From: an uncultured Clostridia bacterium
GTDB taxonomy: Bacteria > Bacillota > Clostridia > Oscillospirales > Acutalibacteraceae
DNA length: 9,489 nucleotides
Assembly: GCA_946539105.1 (NCBI GenBank)
Contig: CAMNHG010000047.1
Span: forward strand, 1-9,489
Direction: 5' to 3'
A program made the translations under genes and the position numbers. The notes beneath the pieces were generated by a model. The model was not told the DNA's origin. It did no database searches and saw only the letters and a list, made by a program, of their open reading frames with translations. The stretch's first letter is position 1, and the number at the start of each line of letters is the position of its first letter. Of the stretch, positions 1 to 6,096 are shown piece by piece.

Positions 1-3
1 CTT

Positions 4-9
4 TGTCAA
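4..9 (-). promoter_or_regulatory. Possible -35 box for a gene beyond the window edge
   Basis: The minus strand reads TTGACA here, a perfect sigma-A -35 hexamer. Its -10 box would fall outside the window, so the call cannot be completed. It lies just downstream of the terminator and repeat doublet, a sensible place for the next transcription unit to begin. A chance match is quite possible. Confidence 0.3.
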
Positions 10-123
10 CTAAAAATTTGCAGAAAATAAGCCGAAATTTAAGATAAAAACTGTGCGGATGGGATATTATTCTTTTAAGGAATTAAATTGTAATTGAAAT
101 GTAACCTATATGAGCTTTTTCAT

Positions 124-150
124 TGTAGGGGCGTGCATTGCACGCCCGCA
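124..150 (+). repeat. REP-like palindrome, copy 1
   Basis: The plus strand carries TGTAGGGG followed by a palindrome with arms GGGCGTGCA (129-137) and TGCACGCCC (139-147) around one central base. It shares the TAGGGG end and the CCCG close with four other copies in the window (255-282, 3404-3431, 8277-8304, 8370-8397). It faces copy 2 across about 100 bases. Confidence 0.75.
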
Positions 151-167
151 GGACAGGAACACGACAT

Positions 168-200
168 TAAATTCAAACGCTTTTTTGTGTGCTGAATTTA
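168..200. repeat. Inverted repeat inside the first palindrome doublet
   Basis: The arms TAAATTCA (168-175) and TGAATTTA (193-200) are perfect 8-base inverted repeats separated by 17 bases. They sit between palindrome copies 1 and 2, so the doublet has hairpin-hairpin-hairpin architecture. AT-rich arms of this length could arise by chance. Confidence 0.4.
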
Positions 201-254
201 CCGTTAGTTTATCGCGAAAAAATTAGATAGTTTGATAAGCACAGTTTGCGTTTC

Positions 255-282
255 CGCGGGCGAGCAATGCTCGCCCCTACGA
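255..282 (-). repeat. REP-like palindrome, copy 2
   Basis: The arms GGGCGAGCA (258-266) and TGCTCGCCC (268-276) flank one base and are followed by CCTACGA. Read on the minus strand it begins CGTAGGGG, so it is in inverted orientation relative to copy 1. Compared with copy 1 the stem has one paired change (GTGC/GCAC to GAGC/GCTC) that keeps it perfectly complementary. Confidence 0.75.
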
Positions 283-289
283 TAAATAA

Positions 290-335
290 CAAACTAAAAC
301 ACAGCCTGTTCCCGATTATTTTCGGAAACAGGCTG
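290..335 (-). terminator. Intrinsic terminator after the P-loop gene
   Basis: On the minus strand the arms at 335-322 and 315-302 form a 14-pair stem with a 6-base loop. One pair (311 with 326) is a G-U wobble only when read as minus-strand RNA, which supports the orientation. The stem is followed by TGTTTTAGTTTG, a T-rich tail interrupted by other bases. It starts 22 bases after the stop codon of the P-loop gene and should end the pgi transcript. Confidence 0.8.
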
Positions 336-357
336 ATTGTTTAGTATAATATTAAAA

Positions 358-774
358 TTAAACTGTCTGACAAACCGCGTTGATTGATTCGGGAATGTCA
401 GTCTCGTCAGCGGAAACAAGCACAACGATGTTGGTTGAGGTTGTTTCAGAAAGATCCTGGAGCTTCTTTGTAAAGCTTTCAAGTCCGCTGATAGCCTCGG
501 GAGCAATCTTGAAGGTTGAATCTACAAGAATGTCGGTAACATCATAGTTGCCTGCGCAGATTCCGCTGATGAAGCCGTAAAGCATATCGTAGCCGGAAAT
601 GTTATACTGCTCGGTGTCGATAAGTCTTGCCTTATGTGTAACGTCATAGGTGAGCTTTGCTCCTTTTTCGATAACAACAACGTTGCCCGAAGAAGCCGCT
701 ACAGCCTCGTTAGCCAGTGCGATAAGTTTTTTTGTTTTGCCGGCTCCTTTTTTGCCGATAAGTAAAGTAACCAT
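358..774 (-). CDS. Small P-loop (Walker A) protein of unknown function
   Basis: I do not recognise the specific family. The 138-residue protein begins MVTLLIGKKGAGKTK, where residues 7-14 (GKKGAGKT) are a clean Walker A nucleotide-binding loop after one beta strand. ILVD at 82-85 after a polar segment is a plausible Walker B strand, and NIVVLVSAD (115-123) looks like a further core strand. At 138 residues it is about the size of a minimal P-loop core and has no signal peptide or membrane segment, so it is probably cytosolic. The start is the ATG at 774, because GGAGG (783-787) sits 8 bases upstream; a TTG at 789 would overlap that site. It follows pgi by 34 bases with no terminator between, so it is probably co-transcribed. 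A nucleotide-dependent switch or a small kinase are both possible; function is unknown. Confidence 0.8.
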   Translation of the reverse strand: MVTLLIGKKGAGKTKKLIALANEAVAASSGNVVVIEKGAKLTYDVTHKARLIDTEQYNISGYDMLYGFISGICAGNYDVTDILVDSTFKIAPEAISGLESFTKKLQDLSETTSTNIVVLVSADETDIPESINAVCQTV

Positions 775-808
775 AATTAGTACCTCCAAAATTTTTTAAC
801 GTTAGAAG

Positions 809-2146
809 TTAGCCCAATCTTGCCTCAAGCTCAGCCTTTTGATCCTCATAGCCGGGCTTTCCGAGAAGAGCAAACATATTCTTCTTGTAGCTTTCTACGC
901 CAGGCTGGTTAAACGGATTTACGCCGAGCATATAGCCCGAGATTGCGCAAGCCTTCTCGAAGAAGTAGATAAGATATCCGAGCTCTGTCTCGTTCATTTC
1001 GGGAACGTTGATTACAACGTTGGGAACGCCGCCGTCGTTGTGAGCAAGCACTGTGCCCTCAAACGCCTTTTGGTTTACAAATCCCATTGTTTTGCCCGAA
1101 AGGAAGTTAAGACCGTCTACGTTGGTAGGATCTGTGCCGAGGGTAACCTCTTTTTTTACTTTATCAAATAGAACAACAGTCTCAAACATTGTGCGTCTGC
1201 CGTCCTGAATGTACTGACCGAGTGAGTGAAGGTCGGTTGAGAAGATAACGCTTGAGGGATAAATTCCCTTGTTATCCTTGCCCTCGCTCTCGCCGTAAAG
1301 CTGCTTGAACCACTCTGCCATCATTGTGTACGCAGGCTCGTAAGCAACCATAATCTCGGTTGTCTTGCCCTTGCGGTAAAGGATGTTGCGGATTGCGGCG
1401 TACTTGTAGCAGTCGTTTGTCATCAAATCATCGTTATTAAGCTCTGCCTGAGCGGTCTGCGCACCCTTCATAAGAGCGTCGATATCCGCACCCGATACAG
1501 CGATGGGAAGAAGTCCTACGGCTGTGAGAACAGAGAAACGTCCGCCTACATCATCGGGTACTACGAAGGTTTCGTAGCCTTCCTTGTCGGCAAGAGCCTT
1601 AAGAGTACCTCTCGCCTTGTCGGTTGTGCAGTAGATGCGCTCGCGCGCGCCTTCCTTGCCGTACTTTTTCTCGAGCATTTCGCGGAATACACGGAACGCG
1701 ATAGCAGGCTCGGTGGTTGTGCCGGACTTGGAAATCATATTGATAGATACGTCCTTGCCCTCGCACAGCTCCATAACCTCGGCAAGTGCCGATGAGCTGA
1801 TTGAATTACCTGTAAAGAAAATCTGCGGAGTGTCCTTGCAGGTAAGGTTGTAGTTCTGTGATGTGAGGAACTCGATCGCCGCGCGCGCACCGAGGTAGGA
1901 TCCGCCGATACCGATAACTACAAATACGTCGGTATTCTTTTTAATCTTCTCTGCCGCCGCCTTAATGCGAGCAAACTCGTCCTTGTCGTAATCTGTGGGA
2001 AGGTTGAGCCAGCCGATAAAATCGTTGCCCATACCCGTGCCGTCGTGCAGGAGCTTGTGAGCCGCCTTAACCTCGGCAGCTACGCCCTCATACTCATGTT
2101 CGGCGATAAAATCCTTTAGATATTTATCGTTTAGCTTTGTTGCCAT
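809..2146 (-). CDS. pgi: Glucose-6-phosphate isomerase
   Basis: This enzyme interconverts glucose 6-phosphate and fructose 6-phosphate in cytosolic glycolysis and gluconeogenesis. The 445 residues match the shorter bacterial form typical of Firmicutes (about 450). Visible motifs are the sugar-phosphate-binding (SIS-fold) segments VVIGIGGSYLGARAA (77-90) and SKSGTTTEP (139-147), the family signature DVGGRFSVLTAVGLLP (199-214), the GESEGKD loop with presumed catalytic base E286, H307 in STDLHSLGQ, and the C-terminal signature ending NQPGVESYK, with K421. The start ATG has GGAGG (2155-2159) 8 bases upstream and a near-consensus promoter just before it. It is the first gene of a probable two-gene unit with the small P-loop protein. 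Confidence 0.97.
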   Translation of the reverse strand: MATKLNDKYLKDFIAEHEYEGVAAEVKAAHKLLHDGTGMGNDFIGWLNLPTDYDKDEFARIKAAAEKIKKNTDVFVVIGIGGSYLGARAAIEFLTSQNYNLTCKDTPQIFFTGNSISSSALAEVMELCEGKDVSINMISKSGTTTEPAIAFRVFREMLEKKYGKEGARERIYCTTDKARGTLKALADKEGYETFVVPDDVGGRFSVLTAVGLLPIAVSGADIDALMKGAQTAQAELNNDDLMTNDCYKYAAIRNILYRKGKTTEIMVAYEPAYTMMAEWFKQLYGESEGKDNKGIYPSSVIFSTDLHSLGQYIQDGRRTMFETVVLFDKVKKEVTLGTDPTNVDGLNFLSGKTMGFVNQKAFEGTVLAHNDGGVPNVVINVPEMNETELGYLIYFFEKACAISGYMLGVNPFNQPGVESYKKNMFALLGKPGYEDQKAELEARLG

Positions 2147-2178
2147 ATGCTAATCCTCCATTAATTAATATCGGTTAT

Positions 2179-2207
2179 ATTATACTATAGAGCGAGGATA
2201 ATTTCAA
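2179..2207 (-). promoter_or_regulatory. Sigma-A-type promoter for pgi
   Basis: On the minus strand the -35 box TTGAAA (2207-2202) is followed after exactly 17 bases by a perfect TATAAT (2184-2179). Transcription would start near 2172, leaving a leader of about 25 bases that contains the GGAGG site. This is the best promoter in the window and fits a strongly expressed glycolytic gene. I see no clear intrinsic terminator between the carboxypeptidase stop codon (2241) and this promoter. Confidence 0.85.
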
Positions 2208-2240
2208 GGCATTTACGGCATATTTTTAAATACGTTTGGT

Positions 2241-3476
2241 TTATAATGCGAGTAAAGAATTAAGAGCGGTTTTGAACACTCCGCCAAAGGTAATTGGCTC
2301 TACATTCCCTGCCGTTGTAATCTGAAAATCGCGCTTTTCACCGTTTGATTCAAAGCTGAGCTTGCCGATTATCTGCCCTTCCTCGACGGGTGCTTCAAGG
2401 CTTTCGGGCAAATCTATGCTGCTCGTAATCTCATCCACGCTCGCTTTTCCTGTAACAAAGCCCGAGTTAACGTCGCATTTTATACCGACTGAGCTTTCCA
2501 TTCCATTGTCCACGCCGATGTCTACAGGCATATCCTCGGGAACTGATAATTCTTTTACAGAATAATTTGCAAAGCCGTAATCGAGCAAAGCAGCCGCGTC
2601 GGCAAAGCGTTGCTTGCCGTTGTCGCAGCCGAGCACTACGCCGATAAGGCTCATACCGTCGCGCGCGGCAGTGGCTGAGATACAACAGCCGGCGTCGTCG
2701 GTTGTGCCTGTCTTTAAGCCGGTAATACCTTTGTAGGTTTTGAGCAGCTTGTTGGTGTTTACAAGCTGGGTTTTGCCGCCGCGAAGGTAATCAATCCAGA
2801 CAGATGTATAGTCAAAAATCTTTTCATGCTTTATCAGCTCGCGCGACATAACTGCGACGTCGTATGCGGAGGTTATGTGTCCTTCCTCGTCAAGACCGTT
2901 GCAGTTTTTGAACACCGTGTCCTTCATTCCAAGCTCTTTTGCGCGTACATTCATCTGCTCAACAAAGCTCTCCTCGCTTCCGCTGATTTGCTCGGCAAGA
3001 GCAACAGCCGCGTCGTTCGCCGAAGCTACAACGGTAGCCTTTATCATATCGTCCGCGCTCATAGTCTCGCCGGGTTCAAGCCATATGTCGCTTCCGCCCA
3101 TTGAGGCGGCGTGCTCGGACGCGGTTATTGTGGTATCAAGGCTCAGCTTTCCGCTGTCTATCGCCTCAAAAACGAGTAATAATGTCATTACCTTTGTGAC
3201 GGAAGCACAAGGTCTTTGCTCATGTGAATTTTTCTCAAAAAGAATTTTACCTGTCTGCGCTTCCATAAGAACGCCTGCAGGAGCGTTAATCATTTTTATT
3301 TCTTCGGCGGCAAAAGCAGGAATTATTGAACATAAGAAAATTGAAAACAATAAAGCTAAAGAAACAAGTTTTTTATTAAAACAAATACGTTTGCGGTTAA
3401 TCCCGGGCGGACACACAGGTCCGCCCCTACGGGTTTTAGGATAATATTGATTTATATATCTATATTTATTTAACAT
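2241..3476 (-). CDS. D-alanyl-D-alanine carboxypeptidase (DacF/PBP5-like)
   Basis: This is a secreted low-molecular-weight penicillin-binding protein that removes the terminal D-Ala from peptidoglycan stem peptides. Active-site motifs are all present: SVTK with nucleophile S92 (92-95), SAN (152-154) and KTG (255-257). A signal peptide is visible as NKK (34-36), a hydrophobic stretch to about residue 52, and a PAFA/AEE cleavage region near 56-57. Residues from about 300 to 395 fit the PBP5 C-terminal beta domain, and the final FKTALNSLLAL may be the amphipathic membrane anchor. The n-region is unusually long, because residues 15-25 (TRRGGPVCPPG) are encoded by a palindromic repeat. The ATG at 3476 has GAGGTG 8 bases upstream. 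A GTG at 3416, inside the repeat and 7 bases after AGGGG, would give a 391-residue protein with a signal peptide of ordinary length. I keep the ATG but am unsure. It lies 46 bases after ispF. Confidence 0.93.
   Translation of the reverse strand: MLNKYRYINQYYPKTRRGGPVCPPGINRKRICFNKKLVSLALLFSIFLCSIIPAFAAEEIKMINAPAGVLMEAQTGKILFEKNSHEQRPCASVTKVMTLLLVFEAIDSGKLSLDTTITASEHAASMGGSDIWLEPGETMSADDMIKATVVASANDAAVALAEQISGSEESFVEQMNVRAKELGMKDTVFKNCNGLDEEGHITSAYDVAVMSRELIKHEKIFDYTSVWIDYLRGGKTQLVNTNKLLKTYKGITGLKTGTTDDAGCCISATAARDGMSLIGVVLGCDNGKQRFADAAALLDYGFANYSVKELSVPEDMPVDIGVDNGMESSVGIKCDVNSGFVTGKASVDEITSSIDLPESLEAPVEEGQIIGKLSFESNGEKRDFQITTAGNVEPITFGGVFKTALNSLLAL
3404..3431 (-). repeat. REP-like palindrome, copy 3, inside the carboxypeptidase frame
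   Basis: The arms GGGCGGAC (3405-3412) and GTCCGCCC (3419-3426) flank a 6-base loop and are followed by CCTACG. All 28 bases are identical to the reverse complement of 8277-8304, nearly 5 kb away, which points to recent copying. This is the only single copy and the only one inside a reading frame; it covers codons 15-25 of the carboxypeptidase without breaking the frame. Confidence 0.85.
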
Positions 3477-3483
3477 AACAAAA

Positions 3484-3511
3484 CACCTCGCTCAATATTA
3501 TGAACGAGGCG
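3484..3511 (-). promoter_or_regulatory. Hairpin enclosing the carboxypeptidase ribosome binding site
   Basis: In minus-strand RNA the arms at 3511-3502 and 3493-3484 pair at all 10 positions (two are G-U wobbles), with an 8-base AT loop. The 3' arm ends in GAGGUG, the apparent ribosome binding site for the ATG at 3476, and is followed by UUUUGUU. It could act as a weak terminator after ispF (stop codon at 3523), as a translational mask on the carboxypeptidase, or both. The short, interrupted U-tract argues against a strong terminator. Confidence 0.6.
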
Positions 3512-3522
3512 TTATAATTATA

Positions 3523-3990
3523 CTATTCAATTAAGCAAACCGCGTGCGAGGAAATTCCCTCGAGCCTGCCGGTAAAGCCGAGCTTTTCCTCGGTTGTCGC
3601 CTTAACGCTGACCTGAGAGATGTCGATTTGGCACGCTTCGGCGATATTTTTGCGCATTTGCCAGGTAAACGGAGCGAGCTTTGGCTTTTGAGCGATTACG
3701 ATTGAATCGATGTTTACTATCTTATAGCCGTTTTCGCCGAGCACATTACGGACTTTCTCTAAGAGTTTAAGGCTGTCTGCGCCCTTAAAACGCTCGTCGG
3801 TATCGGGAAACAGCTTGCCGATATCACCCAGAGCCGCCGCGCCGAGCAACGCGTCCATTACGGCGTGCAAAAGTACATCGGCGTCGGAATGGCCGAGCAG
3901 ACCGAGTTCATACGGAATTTTAACTCCGCCAAGGTATAAATCGCGGTTTTCCGCAAAGCGGTGAACGTCGTAGCCGTTGCCTATTCTCAT
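3523..3990 (-). CDS. ispF: 2-C-methyl-D-erythritol 2,4-cyclodiphosphate synthase
   Basis: This enzyme cyclises CDP-methylerythritol 2-phosphate to the 2,4-cyclodiphosphate with release of CMP, in the cytosolic MEP isoprenoid pathway. The 155 residues are the usual full length. The metal ligands are visible as D8 and H10 in GNGYDVHRF and H42 in LLGHSDADVLLHAVMDALLG. The conserved FPDTD (61-65) and the C-terminal KATTEEKLGFTGR stretch (130-142) are intact. The start ATG overlaps the ispD stop in ATGA, with GAGAGGA shortly upstream, so translation is likely coupled to ispD. Nothing unusual was seen. Confidence 0.97.
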   Translation of the reverse strand: MRIGNGYDVHRFAENRDLYLGGVKIPYELGLLGHSDADVLLHAVMDALLGAAALGDIGKLFPDTDERFKGADSLKLLEKVRNVLGENGYKIVNIDSIVIAQKPKLAPFTWQMRKNIAEACQIDISQVSVKATTEEKLGFTGRLEGISSHAVCLIE

Positions 3991-4685
3991 TTGTCCTCTC
4001 CCCTTGCATTTAAAATACTCTCCGCGATTATAATGTCAACCGGAGTTGTCAGCTTGATGTTTTCTTTACTGCCCTCTACAATCTTAACCTCGCCGCCCAT
4101 TTTTTCGATAAGCGAGCAGTCGTCGGTAAAGCCGTCGAGCTTATCAGCACCTTCAAGAGCAAACGAATAGAGCTCAGCTTCAAAAACCTGCGGAGTTTGA
4201 ACCGCCCTGAGCTGTGAGCGCGACGGTGTAATCTCAATAATATCGTTTTTATCAACGATTTTTATTGTATCGGTAACGGCAGTTCCGAGGGTTGCGGCAC
4301 CTGTATCAAACGCCGCGTTAACAACGCGTTCGATTTCTTCTACAGTGACAAGCGGACGGGCTCCGTCGTGAATCGCGAAATATTCCGCCCTCGGGCTTGC
4401 CGCTGAAATTCCGTTTTTAACGCTGTGAGCGCGGCTGTCGCCGCCCTTTACAACTGCGCTGACCTTGGAGAAGGCGTTTTTGTCAGCGATTTCTCTTACG
4501 CGCTCGCAGTCCTGCTCACGGCAGACGACTACAATCTCATTGATAAGAGCACAACGCTGAAAGGTTGTAAGCGTGCGTTCGATTACCGTCTTGCCGGAAA
4601 GCAGAATAAACTGCTTGCTGTCGGACAAACCCATTCTTGTAGATCCGCCGGCGGCTACGATGATAGCTGATACAAATGCTGACAT
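3987..4685 (-). CDS. ispD: 2-C-methyl-D-erythritol 4-phosphate cytidylyltransferase
   Basis: This enzyme transfers CMP from CTP to methylerythritol 4-phosphate, the third step of the MEP pathway; the kinase step (IspE) comes between it and IspF and is not in this window. The 232 residues are typical. The nucleotide-binding loop IIVAAGGSTRMG (8-19) carries R17, and K24 follows in SDSKQF; these correspond to the R20/K27 pair of the E. coli enzyme. HDGARPLV (106-113), TDTIK (138-142), TPQVF (164-168) and FTDDCSLIE (186-194) are further family motifs, and K211 is the probable C-terminal substrate lysine. GGAGGGG stands just upstream of the ATG. The leader contains an AT-rich 7-base tandem repeat. 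The gene forms a two-gene unit with ispF. Confidence 0.97.
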   Translation of the reverse strand: MSAFVSAIIVAAGGSTRMGLSDSKQFILLSGKTVIERTLTTFQRCALINEIVVVCREQDCERVREIADKNAFSKVSAVVKGGDSRAHSVKNGISAASPRAEYFAIHDGARPLVTVEEIERVVNAAFDTGAATLGTAVTDTIKIVDKNDIIEITPSRSQLRAVQTPQVFEAELYSFALEGADKLDGFTDDCSLIEKMGGEVKIVEGSKENIKLTTPVDIIIAESILNARGEDK

Positions 4686-4705
4686 AAAACCCCTCCAATC
4701 TTTAT

Positions 4706-4737
4706 AATTGAAAATTGATAATTGATAATGGATAATT
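4706..4737. repeat. AT-rich heptad tandem repeat
   Basis: On the plus strand the units AATTGAA, AATTGAT, AATTGAT and AATGGAT follow one another exactly, then AATT begins a fifth unit. They fill most of the 62-base gap between metY and ispD, directly upstream of the ispD ribosome binding site. I know similar AATTGATAATTGATAAT-type spacers from other Clostridia. The repeat could vary in copy number by slippage, which would change the ispD leader length. Confidence 0.7.
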
Positions 4738-4747
4738 TTTGTATGAC

Positions 4748-6019
4748 TTAAATTTTATCGAGTGCCTGTGTGAGGTCGGCGATTAAGTCATCGACATTTT
4801 CAAGACCTACCGAAAGTCTGATAAGGTCTGGAGCTACGCCTGCCTCGAGGAGCTGTTGGTCGCTTAGCTGGCGGTGTGTATGGCTTGCCGGATGGAGCAG
4901 GCAGGTGCGCGCGTCGGCAACGTGAGTCGCGATAATCATTAGCTTAAGGCTGTCCATAAACTTAACCGCGTTTTCTCTGCCGCCCTTAACCGCAAACGCG
5001 ATTACGCCGCAAGAGCCGCCCGGCAGATATTTTTGAGCCAGATCGTAGTATTTGTCGCCCTCGAGGTTGGGATAATCTATCCACGCAACCTTTTCGTGAT
5101 TCTTTAGGAACTCCGCAATTTTGAGCGCGTTAGAGCAGTGTCTGTCCATTCTTACATGCAGGCTTTCGAGTCCGTTATTGAGGTAAAAAGCGTTCTGCGG
5201 AGACTGGATTGAGCCGAGGTCGCGCATAAGCTGTGAGGTCGCCTTGGTGATATAGCCGAGCTTGCCGAACTTCTCGGCGTAAACAAGTCCGTGATAGCTT
5301 TCATCGGGAGTTGTAAGTCCCGGGTATTTATCGGCGTGAGCCATCCAGTCAAAGTTGCCGCTGTCGATAATCGCACCGCCTACGCCCGTTGCGTGACCGT
5401 CCATATACTTTGTGGTTGAGTGGGTAACGATATCCGCTCCCCATTCGATGGGACGGCAGTTTACGGGAGTTGCGAAGGTGTTGTCAACGATAAGCGGAAC
5501 TCCGTGAGAGTGCGCGAGGTGAGCAAACTTCTCGATATCAAGCACGGAAACCGTGGGGTTTGTTACAGTCTCGCCGAAAACAGCGCGTGTGTTGGGTCTG
5601 AACTCCTTGGCGAGCTCTTCCTCGGGTAAATCCTGGTCAACAAAGGTTACGTCAATGCCCATCTTCTTCATAGTAACGCCGAGCAGATTGTAGGTGCCGC
5701 CGTAAATAGAGGATGACGCGATGATGTGGCTGCCGTTTTCGCAGATATTAAAAAGCGCGAAGAAGTTTGCAGCCTGTCCGCTTGAAGTGAGCATTGCCGC
5801 TACGCCGCCTTCGAGTGCAGCGAGCTTTGCGGCTACAAAATCGTTTGTCGGATTTTGAAGTCTTGTATAAAAATATCCGCTGGCTTCAAGGTCAAACAGC
5901 TTGCCCATATCGTCGCTGGAATCGTATTTCCAGGTTGTGCTCTGGTAAATAGGAAGCTGGCGCGGTTCGCCGTTTTTAGGCTCGTAGCCGGAATGTAAGC
6001 ATTTTGTTTCTGTTTTCAT
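4748..6019 (-). CDS. metY: O-acetylhomoserine sulfhydrylase (Cys/Met metabolism PLP enzyme)
   Basis: This PLP enzyme joins O-acetyl-L-homoserine with sulfide (or methanethiol) to give homocysteine (or methionine), the direct sulfhydrylation route. The 423 residues match MetY (about 425) better than cystathionine synthases (about 380). Motifs in order are QLPIYQSTTW (21-30), GYFYTRLQNPTND (48-60), SSGQAANFFAL (79-89), the MetY-like SSIYGGTYNL (103-112), D179 in VDNTFATP, and the PLP lysine K204 in HSTTKYMDGHATGVGG (200-215). The C-terminal SVGLENVDDLIADL (404-417) is typical. The start ATG has GGGGG 8 bases upstream. I found no T-box or SAM riboswitch in the short 77-base leader, which instead carries a tandem hairpin repeat. 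The sulfur donor cannot be told from sequence. Confidence 0.94.
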   Translation of the reverse strand: MKTETKCLHSGYEPKNGEPRQLPIYQSTTWKYDSSDDMGKLFDLEASGYFYTRLQNPTNDFVAAKLAALEGGVAAMLTSSGQAANFFALFNICENGSHIIASSSIYGGTYNLLGVTMKKMGIDVTFVDQDLPEEELAKEFRPNTRAVFGETVTNPTVSVLDIEKFAHLAHSHGVPLIVDNTFATPVNCRPIEWGADIVTHSTTKYMDGHATGVGGAIIDSGNFDWMAHADKYPGLTTPDESYHGLVYAEKFGKLGYITKATSQLMRDLGSIQSPQNAFYLNNGLESLHVRMDRHCSNALKIAEFLKNHEKVAWIDYPNLEGDKYYDLAQKYLPGGSCGVIAFAVKGGRENAVKFMDSLKLMIIATHVADARTCLLHPASHTHRQLSDQQLLEAGVAPDLIRLSVGLENVDDLIADLTQALDKI

Positions 6020-6043
6020 TATTTATTCCCCCATTATGTAATA

Positions 6044-6093
6044 GTTAAGATTTTGCTTTGCAAAAGTTAAGATTCCGCATTGCGGAAGTTAAC
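6044..6093. repeat. 22-base tandem hairpin repeat
   Basis: Two units with an exact 22-base period each contain a GTTAAGA-type linker and a tight hairpin: TTTTGC-TTT-GCAAAA (6051-6065) and TTCCGC-ATT-GCGGAA (6073-6087). They are closed by a third GTTAAC. The linkers are nearly identical while the stems differ in sequence but stay self-complementary, which suggests the fold is kept. It fills most of the gap between the zinc-ribbon gene and metY. Confidence 0.75.
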
Positions 6094-6096
6094 TCT

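Larger units (their letters stand above)
1..301. other. Gene-free AT-rich stretch with repeat doublet
   Basis: No credible coding region was found in this stretch on either strand. Positions 1-123 are AT-rich and otherwise featureless, apart from a TTGACA box on the minus strand at 4-9. Positions 124-282 hold two inward-facing GC-rich palindromes around an AT-rich centre, annotated separately. Transcription arriving from the P-loop gene should stop at the hairpin at 302-335, so this stretch is probably an untranscribed spacer. Confidence 0.6.

Noticed and set aside
124..282. CRISPR array
   Set aside because: There are only two palindromes, in opposite orientation, with no direct-repeat/spacer periodicity and no cas genes.
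294..506. 70-codon minus-strand frame overlapping the end of the P-loop gene
   Set aside because: It runs through the terminator hairpin in a different frame from the P-loop gene and has no sensible product.
787..789. TTG start for the P-loop protein
   Set aside because: It overlaps the GGAGG ribosome binding site that serves the ATG at 774 with ideal spacing.
2875..3444. 189-codon open frame on the plus strand opposite the carboxypeptidase
   Set aside because: It lies entirely antisense to a gene with all three penicillin-binding motifs, and its translation shows no recognisable domain. Long antisense frames are a common by-product of codon use.
6020..6096. SAM riboswitch or T-box in front of metY
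   Set aside because: The gap is only 77 bases and is largely explained by two short tandem hairpins; no conserved riboswitch core could be made out.
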